Origin: Planktothricoides sp. SR001 | GTDB taxonomy: Bacteria > Cyanobacteriota > Cyanobacteriia > Cyanobacteriales > Laspinemataceae | Reading direction: 5' to 3' | DNA: 64,000 nucleotides | Assembly (NCBI RefSeq): GCF_001276715.1 | Contig: NZ_LIUQ01000003.1 | Location: 106,334 to 170,333 of the forward strand | Shown: piece after piece, positions 16,920-26,600 of the stretch | Position numbering within the stretch: the stretch's first letter is position 1 | Layout: each line of letters starts with the position of its first letter | Program-made: the position numbers and the translations under genes | The notes under the pieces: generated by a model | The model's database searches: none | The model's input: only the letters and a program-made list of their open reading frames with translations | Told to the model about the DNA's origin: nothing

Positions 16920-17019
16920 AGGCTCTGCCTCCTGTGTTACTGCCGATCGCGACTGCAAGACAGAAACGCGAGGCAGAGCCTCTAGATAATCGTTCCCAGG
17001 CTCCAGCCTGGGAACGAGG
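16882..17019. repeat. 138-bp palindromic element overlapping the end of the DUF697 gene
   Basis: CCTCGTTCCCAGGCTCCAGC opens it, and the inverted equivalent closes it at about 16993-17019. Inside, CTAGAGGCTCTGCCTC and GAGGCAGAGCCTCTAG form a second inverted pair. Each end is itself a CCAGGCT/AGCCTGG palindrome. The element supplies the final codons and the TAG stop of the upstream gene. Confidence 0.8.
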
Positions 17020-17049
17020 AAATAATACTACTCTTAAAAAGAGAAAACT

Positions 17050-17625
17050 ATGAATCTAACTTTAAATTTACCCCAAACATGGAAAATGAGTCAAGAACAA
17101 TTTGCGGAACTCGCGCAAATTAATCAGGATGTCCGATTAGAACTAACCGCAAAAGGAGAGTTAATTATTATGCCACCAACCGGAGGAGAAACGGGAAATC
17201 GAAACTTTGATTTAACCGGACAGATTTGGTTATGGAATAGCCAAAAACGCCTCGGTAAAGCTTTTGATTCTTCTACGGGATTTGTGTTACCGAATGGGGC
17301 TAATCGTTCTCCTGATGCCAGTTGGATTAGAATGGAACGGTGGGAAGCGTTAACATCAGAACAGCGGAAAAAATTATTACCTTTATGCCCTGATTTTGCC
17401 GTTGAATTAGTTTCGGAAAGCGATCGCCTCTCCAAAACCCAAGAAAAAATGCAAGAATATTTAGAAAATGGCTTACGTTTGGGTTGGTTAATTGACCCAA
17501 AAACTAAAATTGTCGAAATTTATCGGCCAAATCAAGCGGTGGAAGTCTTAGAGTTTCCTTTAACATTATCTGGGGAGGATGTGTTGCCAGATTTTACTTT
17601 AAGTTTAGCAGAAATTTGGGATTAA
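17050..17625 (+). CDS. Uma2 family (DUF820) putative endonuclease
   Basis: A 191-residue member of the Uma2/DUF820 family, which has a PD-(D/E)XK nuclease-like fold and is greatly expanded in cyanobacteria; most members have no proven function. Characteristic segments are ELIIMPPTGGETGNRN, SPDASWI (active-site-type Asp), CPDFAVELVSESDRL and LGWLIDP. It is preceded closely by a palindromic repeat and followed by two hairpins. It belongs to a different subgroup from the tandem pair at 17797-19391. Confidence 0.85.
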   Translation: MNLTLNLPQTWKMSQEQFAELAQINQDVRLELTAKGELIIMPPTGGETGNRNFDLTGQIWLWNSQKRLGKAFDSSTGFVLPNGANRSPDASWIRMERWEALTSEQRKKLLPLCPDFAVELVSESDRLSKTQEKMQEYLENGLRLGWLIDPKTKIVEIYRPNQAVEVLEFPLTLSGEDVLPDFTLSLAEIWD

Positions 17626-17651
17626 TGAATAGACAAGAAAGCAAAATTCGT

Positions 17652-17692
17652 GCAAAGCCCCCCTTTTTAAGGGGGGTTGGGGGGATCGATTG
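17652..17692. repeat. GC-rich dispersed hairpin (CCCCCCTTTTTAAGGGGGG)
   Basis: A perfect palindromic core followed by GTTGGGGGGATCG. An inverted copy occurs at 34056-34086. It is a common cyanobacterial intergenic repeat and may also fold in the transcript of the Uma2 gene. Confidence 0.75.
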
Positions 17693-17745
17693 GAGATTTT
17701 GCACTCTTGTCTAATGCACAAAAAACCCGGTTTCTTGAAGAAAGT

Positions 17746-17782
17746 AAAAACCCCGGTTTCTTGAAGAAACCGGGGTTTTTTT
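17746..17782. terminator. Bidirectional terminator between convergent Uma2 genes
   Basis: A near-perfect 35-nt palindrome (arms AAAAACCCCGGTTTCTT) followed by T7 on the plus strand and preceded by A5. It suits both the plus-strand Uma2 gene and the minus-strand copy that ends at 17797. Confidence 0.8.
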
Positions 17783-17796
17783 CTGGGTCGGTTAAG

Positions 17797-18426
17797 TTAG
17801 TCTTCAGGTTCAATGTCTTCAATTTCCGTATCTTCAATTTCCGAAAAATCTACTTGTTCGTAAAGTTCGCTTAAAGTAAATTGAAACTCAACGGAAGCCA
17901 GGGATATGACATCTTGTTCTGAGTCATATTCGGTAAATTTCCATTGTTTTTCCCCGATTTTTGAATATTGTTCAATATGATAGCGGTTTTGGTCAATTAA
18001 AATATATTCTTGGAATGAGGGAATGGAGCGATAAGCAGCAAATTTATCGGTTTTATCATAACCTTCTGTTGATTTTGATAAAACTTCGACGATGATGGTC
18101 GGGTTAGTGACAGTCGTGGTATTTTTTCCTTGGTAAATAGGTTTTCCTTGGATTACCATTACATCAGGATAAACATAGCGTCTCGTGGCTGGTATCCAGA
18201 GACGAACGTCTCCGATAAATAGCCGATATTTTTGTCCTTTGATGGTCAAAGGGAATTTTTTGTAAAAGTTTCCTGCAATTTGGTTATGGTTGGTGGTGCC
18301 GCCAGTCATGGGTATAATTTCTCCATCGTGATATTCGCTTTTATATTCTGCGGTTTCCTCTAGGGCAAGGTATTCTTCCGGGGTGTAAGTGCGTTTTTGG
18401 GTTTTGTTAGCTTCGAGTAGTTGCAT
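17797..18426 (-). CDS. Uma2 family putative endonuclease, tandem copy 1
   Basis: A 209-residue Uma2/DUF820 protein with RTYTPEEYLALEE at the N-terminus, SEYHDGEIIPMTGG, YPDVMVIQG (active-site-type Asp), TIIVEVLSKST (ExxxK-type position) and EYILIDQ. The start at 18426 is chosen because GAGGT lies eight bases upstream. It is nearly identical to the gene at 18762-19391 except for two short patches: about residues 49-75 (here NFYKKFPLTIKGQ) and a few positions near 125. The Glu/Asp-rich C-terminus is the same in both. A palindromic repeat sits just upstream. Confidence 0.87.
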   Translation of the reverse strand: MQLLEANKTQKRTYTPEEYLALEETAEYKSEYHDGEIIPMTGGTTNHNQIAGNFYKKFPLTIKGQKYRLFIGDVRLWIPATRRYVYPDVMVIQGKPIYQGKNTTTVTNPTIIVEVLSKSTEGYDKTDKFAAYRSIPSFQEYILIDQNRYHIEQYSKIGEKQWKFTEYDSEQDVISLASVEFQFTLSELYEQVDFSEIEDTEIEDIEPED

Positions 18427-18475
18427 GATATATACCTCATTAATGAGTTTATTGTATTGTAAAAATATGGTGATG

Positions 18476-18580
18476 GGTAGGGGCGAAGCATTCGGGCGAC
18501 AATTTATCGATTTAAACCGAAGATTTTTGACCAGAATGCTTCGCCCTCGCATATCTGATGATTATATCCGGGTAGGGGCG
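18476..18580. repeat. Single copy of the GGGGCGAAGCATTC palindromic repeat
   Basis: GGGGCGAAGCATTCGGGCGA and a complementary GAATGCTTCGCCCTCGC close to each other, with TTTATCGATTTAAACCGAAGA between. It is the same unit as in the array at 19440-19820. Confidence 0.85.
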
Positions 18581-18651
18581 ATCGCTTTCTTGGTATTCTT
18601 ACATAAATTTGGGATTAAACAATAGATATTGTCAGAGATAACAACCGGGTT

Positions 18652-18700
18652 TGAATAACACAAAAACCCGGTTTTTTGAACCGGGTTTTTGTGTTATTCA
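18652..18700. terminator. 22-bp perfect hairpin between the two Uma2 copies
   Basis: Arms at 18652-18673 and 18679-18700 are perfectly complementary with a five-base loop, built around the AAACCCGG palindrome. It lies downstream of Uma2 copy 2 on the minus strand and would terminate it. Confidence 0.7.
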
Positions 18701-18761
18701 ATAAACCGGTTTTTTCTGTATGTTTTTGCTCAATTAACCGGATTTTTGCAGGTCGGCTAAG

Positions 18762-19391
18762 TTAGTCTTCAGGTTCAATGTCTTCAATTTCCGTATCTTC
18801 AATTTCCGAAAAATCTACTTGTTCGTAAAGTTCGCTTAAAGTAAATTGAAACTCAACGGAAGCCAGGGATATGACATCTTGTTCTGAGTCATATTCGGTA
18901 AATTTCCATTGTTTTTCCCCGATTTTTGAATATTGTTCAATATGATAGCGGTTTTGGTCAATTAAAATATATTCTTGGAATGAGGGAATGGAGCGATAAG
19001 CAGCAAATTTATCGCTGCGATCGTAAGCGGCGGTTGATTTGGATAAAACCTCTACGATGATGGTCGGGTTAGTGACAGTCGTGGTATTTTTTCCTTGGTA
19101 AATAGGTTTTCCTTGGATTACCATTACATCAGGATAAACATAGCGTCTCGTGGCTGGTATCCAGAGACGAACGTCTGCCGCAAATACTCGATATTTTTGT
19201 TCTTTAATCGTATATGGGAATTTACGGCAAACATTGAGAGTGATTTGGTTATGGTTGGTAGTGCCGCCAGTCATGGGTATAATTTCTCCATCGTGATATT
19301 CGCTTTTATATTCTGCGGTTTCCTCTAGGGCAAGGTATTCTTCCGGGGTGTAAGTGCGTTTTTGGGTTTTGTTAGCTTCGAGTATTTGCAT
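18762..19391 (-). CDS. Uma2 family putative endonuclease, tandem copy 2
   Basis: A 209-residue paralogue of the gene at 17797-18426. The first 48 residues and the last 80 or so are essentially identical between copies, including the DNA of the 5' leader with its GAGGT ribosome site (start at 19391). The middle differs (here NVCRKFPYTIKEQ, VFAADVRL, and TAAYDRSDKF against TEGYDKTDKF). The Uma2 signature YPDVMVIQG and IIVEVLSKST is kept. It arose by tandem duplication; the patchy divergence suggests gene conversion or recombination with another Uma2 gene. Confidence 0.87.
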   Translation of the reverse strand: MQILEANKTQKRTYTPEEYLALEETAEYKSEYHDGEIIPMTGGTTNHNQITLNVCRKFPYTIKEQKYRVFAADVRLWIPATRRYVYPDVMVIQGKPIYQGKNTTTVTNPTIIVEVLSKSTAAYDRSDKFAAYRSIPSFQEYILIDQNRYHIEQYSKIGEKQWKFTEYDSEQDVISLASVEFQFTLSELYEQVDFSEIEDTEIEDIEPED

Positions 19392-19439
19392 GATATATAC
19401 CTCATTAATGAGTTTATTGTATTGTAAAAATATGATGAT

Positions 19440-19820
19440 GGTTAGGGGCAAAGCATTCTGGGAACAATTTATCGACTATAACCGAATATTTTTGACCCGA
19501 ATGCGATCGCGCTTATCTCTGGGATGATGATTATATCCGGGTAGGGGCGAAGCATTCGGGCGACAATTTATCGATTTAAACCGAAGATTTTTGACCCGAA
19601 TGCTTCGCCCTCGCATATCTGATGATTAGATCCGGGTAGGGGCGAAGCATTCGGGCGACAATTTATCGACTATAACCGAAGATTTTTGACCCGAATGCTT
19701 CGCCCTCGCATATCTGATGATTAGATCCGGGTAGGGGCGAAGCATTCGGGCGACAATTTATCGACTATAACCGAATATTTTTGACCCGAATGCTTCGCCC
19801 TTAGTTCTGGGATGATTATA
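19440..19820. repeat. Tandem array of about four 95-bp palindromic repeats
   Basis: Units start at about 19440, 19540, 19635 and 19729. Each contains GGGGCGAAGCATTCGGGCGA, a 30-bp spacer, and the complementary CCCGAATGCTTCGCCC, then CTGATGATTAGATCC. The first unit has decayed. The array lies upstream of Uma2 copy 2 and no coding sequence is present. Confidence 0.9.
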
Positions 19821-19907
19821 TCAGGAATAGGGCGAAGTAAGAGCGGATAAATATCTGGGATACACCGATAGATTTTCTGCGCTCTTGCGAAAGCCCCTAC
19901 TTACACA

Positions 19908-19939
19908 AAAAACCCGGTTTCTTCAAGAAGCCGGGTTTC
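19908..19939. terminator. Hairpin terminator of the 19947-20501 gene
   Basis: The AAACCCGGTTTCTT / AAGAAGCCGGGTTT stem has a two-base loop and, read on the minus strand, ends in a run of T. It lies eight bases after the stop codon of the next gene. Confidence 0.75.
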
Positions 19940-19946
19940 TGCTATT

Positions 19947-20501
19947 CTAGACACCTTCAGAAACGATGCGTTGGAATTGATCGACCAAGCGATTTTGTAA
20001 ATCGCCAAAATCTTCAACGGATTTTTCTAGCTGGTTTTGTCGCACCCGCTTTAAGGTGGGGTTAGCAATTAATTCAGCTTGAGCCATTTGCACTTCCATT
20101 CGGGCGATAAACTCCTCAAAGAGATAATTAATTTTCTTTTCTAGCTCCATTTTTTTATCTAGTAAAAAGGCAGCGGTTTCACTGCGAATTGCAGCCTTTT
20201 CTCGGACTAAGTATTGGTTGCAATGTTCGGTAAGCGATTGGATTTGGGTTTCCCGCACTTTTTCTAGGGCACGTTTACGAAACTCAAACTCATCTTTAAC
20301 TAGGGCTAATTCTCCCCGAATGACCTCACGGGTAGCAGCATCAGGAAAAAATCGCTGTAAAAATCCTTCCCGTTTTGCCATGACATTATCAATAGCAGAT
20401 TGAGCCTGATTTGTCAGGTGAACAATTGGAGCAGCGACTACTTCTAGCTCTTGGGGTTGCCGCACTAAGTCCATCGGTTTTCTTTTTTCAATATTAGACA
20501 T
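19947..20501 (-). CDS. Hypothetical coiled-coil protein
   Basis: I recognise no named domain. The 184-residue protein is soluble and helical. Charged heptad-like stretches run through about 60-165 (DEFEFRKRALEKVRETQ, KMELEKKINYLFEEF), suggesting a coiled coil. The start is supported by GAGG eight bases upstream. It is downstream of the DUF4407 gene on the same strand, with a 290-bp gap holding a CCGG palindrome and the putative broken extension of that gene, so the two may form an operon. It may be a partner of the DUF4407 membrane protein, which itself has a long coiled coil; this is inference. Confidence 0.7.
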   Translation of the reverse strand: MSNIEKRKPMDLVRQPQELEVVAAPIVHLTNQAQSAIDNVMAKREGFLQRFFPDAATREVIRGELALVKDEFEFRKRALEKVRETQIQSLTEHCNQYLVREKAAIRSETAAFLLDKKMELEKKINYLFEEFIARMEVQMAQAELIANPTLKRVRQNQLEKSVEDFGDLQNRLVDQFQRIVSEGV

Positions 20502-20644
20502 TTATTTAGCCTCGAATCAACCTTGATATTTACAGTTTATTTGACGACGCTCGATTTGTCTGTCGAGCAATATCGATTTTTGTGAAAAACCCGGTCTGTT
20601 GAATCCCGTTTTTATCTTCACCAAACCGGGTTTTTGTTTTTTGG

Positions 20645-20803
20645 TCAAATTAGAATTTTCTTGATATAGTCCTTCATGGTTTCAGTTGCATAATTGACAA
20701 ATAAACCAACTTTATTCTGAAACCGGATACTTTTAGCTCTAAGGTGTTCTACTTGTTCTGTAGTTCTTTTGAGCAGATCGGAAACATCCCAGTCTAGCTG
20801 GTG
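20645..20803 (-). pseudogene. Out-of-frame continuation of the DUF4407 gene
   Basis: Right after a run of nine A (20804-20812; T on the coding strand), an open frame of about 52 codons continues in another phase: HQLDWDVSDLLKRTTEQVEH and onward to YIKKILI, stop at 20645-20647. It has no start codon of its own and reads as an amphipathic helix. One extra T in the homopolymer would fuse it to the DUF4407 protein. This is either a real frameshift, a sequencing error, or coincidence. Confidence 0.4.
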
Positions 20804-21948
20804 AAAAAAAAAGGAAAGGGACTGACTTTTTTTCTGGGGATATATTTTTTTCTCGTTCGATTGGTAATTTCCTCAATAAGTTCTTCTTGGACTTTTTTCA
20901 TCGGATCACTCTTATAGGCTTCTCCCAGGGTATCATCGTAAAATTTTCTCTCTTTTTCCTGATCGTTTTTGAGTTGGATAGGAAAATACTTCCGATCTTC
21001 ATCTGCTCTCTGAATTTGTTCATACTCCTTTTGTTGTAACATCGCATCGTAGGAGCCGCGTTTGGCGATTAATTTAGCAAAGATTGGGGCAGTATCCACT
21101 ACAATGAACAACCAGGAAATCGCGTGACTTGCATGGGCGATCGCCGGATTTTTTTGGGCGATTTTCTCCAAAGTATTTAACTGAGTCATAATGTCATCAG
21201 CTTGTTTTCTGGCGGTGGTGACAGTTTTTACCTCCTGATCTTTTTGGGCTTGCAGTTGCATAATCCGTTGCCGGTTTTGCACTAAAATCGGTTCAGTTTT
21301 GGCTTTTAATGTTTCTAATTCTCTCCCCTGTTGTTGACACAGGAGTTGTTTTTCTTCATACACTGGGCCTTTTCCTTCTTTGCCAGTGCCACTGATTCCT
21401 TCAGCTTCTTTCATAGCTCGATCGCACAATAAATCTCGGTTTTTCTCTTTGTCTGACAAATCTTGCTCTAATTTTTGATTCGCTGCTTTTAATTCAGCAA
21501 TTTCTGGCATTCCTTGATTGATTTGTTGTTGTACTGCCAGGGCTATCTGAGCATTTTCTTGGGCAAGTTCAGCTAAAATGGGCTTTTCAAAGATTTTTAA
21601 CTCTAGGGGTTTTGCCACAACCACGGCAATTAAAACCGCCACAATAATCCGCGTGATGGCCATGCCCAATTGTTGCCAGCTAAATTTGTCTTCTTTATGG
21701 GTAGTGATGATAATTAAGCGATCCATATTGAAAACAAATAATCCCCAAAATACCCCTAAAAGCAGAGCATGAATCGGGTTTTTGAAGATGGTATAAAAGG
21801 CATAACCTCCTGACAAAATCGCACAGGCTGTGGTTAGGAGAATTGCCAGCCCGATCGCGTCATATTTATGCTGTTCTTTCTGGGAGCGGCAATTTTGCAG
21901 TAATTCAGCATCAACCCCGGCACACCACCATAATAATTTCAATTTCAT
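20794..21948 (-). CDS. DUF4407 membrane protein
   Basis: A 384-residue member of DUF4407. Diagnostic features are LLWWCAGVD at the N-terminus, KYDAIGLAILLT, and FWGLFVFNMDRLII. Membrane segments lie at about 33-50, 60-77 and 93-112; a fourth at about 270-290 (SHAISWLFIVVDTAPIF) closes a long central coiled coil (about 125-265). The C-terminal 90 residues are charged and cytoplasmic. Function is unknown. The present C-terminus (FPFFFTS) is encoded at a T9 run and may be artificially early. Confidence 0.85.
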   Translation of the reverse strand: MKLKLLWWCAGVDAELLQNCRSQKEQHKYDAIGLAILLTTACAILSGGYAFYTIFKNPIHALLLGVFWGLFVFNMDRLIIITTHKEDKFSWQQLGMAITRIIVAVLIAVVVAKPLELKIFEKPILAELAQENAQIALAVQQQINQGMPEIAELKAANQKLEQDLSDKEKNRDLLCDRAMKEAEGISGTGKEGKGPVYEEKQLLCQQQGRELETLKAKTEPILVQNRQRIMQLQAQKDQEVKTVTTARKQADDIMTQLNTLEKIAQKNPAIAHASHAISWLFIVVDTAPIFAKLIAKRGSYDAMLQQKEYEQIQRADEDRKYFPIQLKNDQEKERKFYDDTLGEAYKSDPMKKVQEELIEEITNRTRKKYIPRKKVSPFPFFFTS

Positions 21949-22136
21949 AAATTCTCCGGTTTATTTCTTAATAGTGATAGGGATCCAAGCGCCCTTATAT
22001 TTAATACCCTAACATTAAAATCATAAAATCCCGCCAATCGTGTGTCGATTTTTAGATGAAATTGTCGATGTCGATTTTTGTCTTTTTTTGTAAACAATGC
22101 TGGTTTTTTGGTAAGTTTGTTGCTATAAATAAATTA

Positions 22137-22640
22137 AGGGGCGAAGCATTTGCGCCAATATCTGTGGGAAAAACCGGCCAATCAACGCCGCAAATCATCG
22201 CCCATATTCTTGTAGGGGCGAAGCATTTGCGCCAATATCTGTGGGAAAAACCGGCCAATCAACGCCGCAAATGCTTCGCCCATATTCGGGATTTATCATC
22301 CCAAATTGGCTGACCCGAATGAGGTCAGGGCGAAGCATTTGCGCCAATATCTTTGGGAAAAACCGGCCAATATTCTTGTAGGGGCGAAGCATTTGCGCCA
22401 ATATCTGTGGGAAAAACCGGCCAATCAACGCCGCAAATGCTTCGCCCATATTCGGGATTTATCATCCCAAATTGGCTGACCCGAATCAGGTCAGGGCGGC
22501 GTTGCATTCGGGCAGGTAAATCATTTGTTATAATCCCAAATTGGCTGACCCGAATCAGGTCAGGGCGAAGCATTCGGGCAGGTAAATCATTTGTTATCAT
22601 CCCAAATTGGCTGACCCGAATGCTTCGCCCCTACAAAGGC
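22137..22640. repeat. Composite array of GGGCGAAGCATTTGCG palindromic repeats
   Basis: At least four starts of GGGCGAAGCATTTGCGCC (about 22138, 22215, 22328, 22381), each with an inverted partner GCAAATGCTTCGCCC or a decayed form, are interleaved with a second unit (CCCAAATTGGCTGACCCGAAT, three copies) and a third (CATTCGGGCAGGTAAATCAT, two copies). Copies are arranged in tandem and inverted. There is no gene between 21949 and 22668. Confidence 0.9.
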
Positions 22641-22668
22641 TATAAATCATCACAAGGAGTTGAAAATT

Positions 22669-23556
22669 ATGAAAACGTTACAGCAATTGTATGATGAGTA
22701 TGAAGGCGATTTTATCGATGCCATGATTAATCGCTTTAATTTTTCGGGAAAAAAAGAATTAGTTTTTCGTAATCGCTTTATTAAAGATAATGATGGCTGT
22801 CTTCATCAAAAACTAGCCCAGCAATCGGCAAAACATTTAATTGATGAGGAAAAAAGCCAAGATGCAGCCCAAATTTATCGCCAACAATTAGCCTCAATTT
22901 GTGCCAAGCTGGAAGAAATGGGATGTCCACCCAGTGAAGGCGCGGATCGGTGGAAAAATTGCCGGGAATGGTTGCGCGAGGAAAGGTTTAAACAATGGGC
23001 TAAAGAACAGGGTTTAATTAAACCGCTCACTATCGAAGAATGTTGGAACGAATTAAAAACAAAAGCTGAAAATTCCCAGCCCACGACAGATAAAGAAATG
23101 CAATCAGAATTAATTGTGGAAAAATGGGAACCGCGACTATCAGATATGGGCGCACGACGGAACATCAAACGTCAACAATTCCCGGCTAATAGCGATTTAA
23201 CTTATCGGGTGATTTCTCCCAAAGTCGGACATTTAATATTATTTGAACGGGAACCTAACGGCACGATCGTTTGTTTATGTCCCTCAGAATTTGCCCCAGA
23301 CTCCTACCATGCAGGGAAAGAGACGGTGTTACCCCATCCTGAGTCAGAATATGAATATTTTGGCTCCGATGAGCTAGGATGGGAACAACTGGTTGCGGTG
23401 ATTACGCCGGAACCGCCGCCGTTTCAGTGGTTGGAAGACAGTCGCAAGGAAGCCTTAGAAGTGAATCAAGAGCATTTAGCGGGACTGTTGGACTATGTGA
23501 ATAGTCAACCTAACGCGGAGGTGTTATATACGGAATATTTGGTTGTTAATGCTTAA
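22669..23556 (+). CDS. DUF4384-like protein upstream of TPR-CHAT
   Basis: A 295-residue soluble protein. The ATG at 22669 has AAGGAG ten bases upstream and is preferred to a TTG three codons earlier. The N-terminal third (1-115) is helical and unrecognised. The segment at about 175-250 (GHLILFEREPNGTIVCLCPSE to LPHPES and EQLVAVITPEP) resembles DUF4384, a beta-rich domain often found with caspase-like and kinase effectors in cyanobacteria. It is followed 118 bp later by the TPR-CHAT gene on the same strand, with only repeat palindromes between, so the two may be co-transcribed and work together. The DUF4384 assignment is moderate. Confidence 0.65.
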   Translation: MKTLQQLYDEYEGDFIDAMINRFNFSGKKELVFRNRFIKDNDGCLHQKLAQQSAKHLIDEEKSQDAAQIYRQQLASICAKLEEMGCPPSEGADRWKNCREWLREERFKQWAKEQGLIKPLTIEECWNELKTKAENSQPTTDKEMQSELIVEKWEPRLSDMGARRNIKRQQFPANSDLTYRVISPKVGHLILFEREPNGTIVCLCPSEFAPDSYHAGKETVLPHPESEYEYFGSDELGWEQLVAVITPEPPPFQWLEDSRKEALEVNQEHLAGLLDYVNSQPNAEVLYTEYLVVNA

Positions 23557-23674
23557 TTTTTTACGCAAAGAAACCGGGTTTCTCTGAAAAATCTAAGATT
23601 CTCAACTAGATATCTAGGAAAAAACCCGGTTTCTCGAAAAACCCCGTTTTAATCAATAATTAAGGAAAAGGGAA
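23557..23674. repeat. Cluster of AAACCCGGTTTCT palindromes
   Basis: Three copies in both orientations (about 23570, 23622 and 23640) between the DUF4384 and TPR-CHAT genes. They could fold into attenuator-like stems. GGAAAAGGGAA just before 23675 is a possible ribosome site. Confidence 0.7.
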
Positions 23675-26600
23675 ATGGATTTTTTTAATCAATTGGCGAA
23701 GGATTTAAGTCAGGGTTGGAATGATTTTACGCAAGAAATGGAGTTAACGCTTAATCAAAAATTTGTTCAACTTTATAATGAATTGGCAAAGGATTTAAGT
23801 CAGGGTTGGAATGATTTTACGCAAGAAATGGAGTTAACGCTTGGTCAACAAGCTGTTCAACTTTATAATGAATTGGCAAAGGATTTAAGTCAGGGTTGGA
23901 ATGATTTTACGCAAGAAATGGAGTTAACGCTTAATCAAAAATTTGTTCAACTTTATAATCAAGGTAATTTTAATGAAGCCATAGCCATTGCTAAACAAGC
24001 ATTAACTTTAGCGAAATCCCTTCACCCAGGCGATCATGCTGATGTGGCACTCAGTCTGAATAACTTGGCAGCAGTCTACAACTCCCAAGAACGCTACGCG
24101 GAAGCTGAACCTCTCTACATACAGGCATTACAGATGATAAAACGCCTATTTAATGGCGACCATCCCTATGTAGCAATCAGTCTGAATAACTTGGCAGGAC
24201 TTTACAGAAACCAAGGACGCTACTCTGAAGCCGAACCTCTCTACATACAGGCATTAGAGATGAGAAAACGTCTGTTTAATGGCGACCATCCTAATGTGGC
24301 AATCAGTCTGAATAGTTTGACATTACTCTACGGTTCCCAAGGACGCTACGCGGATGCTGAACTCCTTTGCCTACAAGCATTAGAGATGAGAAAACGCCTA
24401 TTTACAGGCGACCATGCTGATGTGGCAGAAAGTCTGAATAACTTGGCATATCTCTACAAATCCCAAGCACGCTACGCGGAAGCTGAACCTCTCTACCAAC
24501 AGGCTTTAGAGATGACAAAACGCCTATTTAAAGGCGACCATCCTGATGTAGCACAAAGTCTGAATAACTTGGCAGGACTCTACTACTCCCAAGCACGCTA
24601 CGCGGAAGCTGAACCTCTCCTGCAACAGGCATTAGAGATGACAAAACGCCTATTTAAAGGCGACCATCCTAATGTAGCAGGCAGTCTGAATAACTTGGCA
24701 TATCTCTACTACTCCCAAGCACGCTACGCGGAAGCTGAACCTCTCCTGCAACAGGCATTAGAGATGATAAAACGCCTATTTACAGGCGACCATCCTAATG
24801 TGGCAACCAGTCTGAATAACTTGGCAGGACTCTACTACTCCCAAGGACGCTACGCGGAAGCTGAACTCCTTTGCCTACAAGCATTAGAGATGATAAAACG
24901 CCTATTTACAGGCGACCATCCTAATGTGGCACAAAGTCTGAATAACTTGGCAGGACTCTACTACTCCCAAGGACGCTACGCGGAAGCTGAACCTCTCCTG
25001 CAACAGGCATTAGAGATGAGAAAACGCCTATTTAAAGGCGACCATCCTGATGTAGCACAAAGTCTGAATAACTTGGCAGGACTCTACGATTCCCAAGGAC
25101 GTTACGCCGAAGCTGAACCTCTCTACAAACAGGCATTAGAGATGACAAAACGCCTATTTACAGGCGACCATCCCTATGTGGCAACCAGTCTGAATAACTT
25201 GGCAGGACTCTACAAATCCCAAGGACGCTACGCGGAAGCTGAACCTTTCTACAAACAGGCTTTAGAGATGATAAAACGCCTATTTAAAGGCGATCATCCT
25301 GATGTAGCATCCAGTCTGAATAACTTGGCAGGACTCTACAAATCCCAAGGACGCTACGCGGAAGCTGAACCTCTCTACAAACAGGCTTTAGAGATGATAA
25401 AACGCCTATTTACAGGCGACCATCCTGACGTAGCAACCAGTCTGAATAACTTGGCAGAACTTTACAGAACCCAAGGACGCTACGCGGATGCTGAACCTCT
25501 GCACAAACAGGCGTTAGAGATGAGAAAACGCCTATTTTCTAGCGACCATCCTGATGTGGCAATCAGTCTGAATCACTTGGCATTACTCTTAGTTGCTACA
25601 AACCAGCCCCAGGATGCTTTTGAAAAACGGCAGGAAGCGATCGCAATGGAAACTCGCTTGATTCAACGTAATTTTGCTTTTAGTTCAGAACAAGAACGAC
25701 TGCAATCAATTAAAAATAATCGACCAAGTTTTGATGCTTTCCTCTCCTTAGTTTCTCAATATTTCTCCAACGCTCCCGAACAAGTCCAAAAAGCCTTAGA
25801 TGTCGTTCTCAACCGCAAATCTCTGACCGCAGCAGCGTTAGCAGCCTTTAATTTTGCCATCCATAGTCAACGCTATTCCCACCTCAAACCCCTATTTAAT
25901 GATCTCCAGTCAAAGCAACAACAACTTTATCACCGTCGATATAACCCACCCCTTCCCGAACCGGAACAACCCATAGAACTTTATCGCATTCGTTTGCGAA
26001 ACTATCAAAAAGATATTGCCGAATTAGAACAACAATGTCAACAGTTAGAAAAGCAACTTTCCGCCGAAGTTCCCGAAATTCGACTCGACCATCAAACCCT
26101 CGATCGCCGCGCCGTTGCCTTAGAATTACCCGCTAATACGGTATTAGTAGAATATGTGCGGTTCGATCGCTATGATTTTACTGCCCCCGAAGGTGAAAAC
26201 TGGCAATCTGCCGAATATTGGGCGTTTATTTTACCTGCCCAAAAACCCGATGCGGTGCAGATGATTCCATTAGGACCAGCGCAACCGATTGATAATTTAA
26301 TTGAAAAAGTGCGAAAAGTTTTATCCTTAGAAAATCCACCATCCACAATGGCAAGAGGAGGCGCGAAAAAAGGAAGTCAAACACAATTAAACCCTTATGA
26401 ATACCATCCCCAAGAACCCAACGCCTTACGCGAAAAAATCTTTAGTCCTCTCATTTCTATCCTACAAAATTATCAAAACATTCTGATAGCTCCCGATTCC
26501 GAATTAAGCCTAATTCCCTTTGGGGTTTTGCCAGTGGATGAAACCGGCCAACAATTATTAAGAGACAAATATCAAATCAGTTATCTCAGTAGTGGGCGAG

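Noticed and set aside
19440-19820. CRISPR array
   Set aside because: The 95-bp units are tandem copies with no variable spacers.
22137-22640. CRISPR array
   Set aside because: Repeats are palindromic, of uneven length and in mixed orientation; there are no regular unique spacers and no cas genes nearby.
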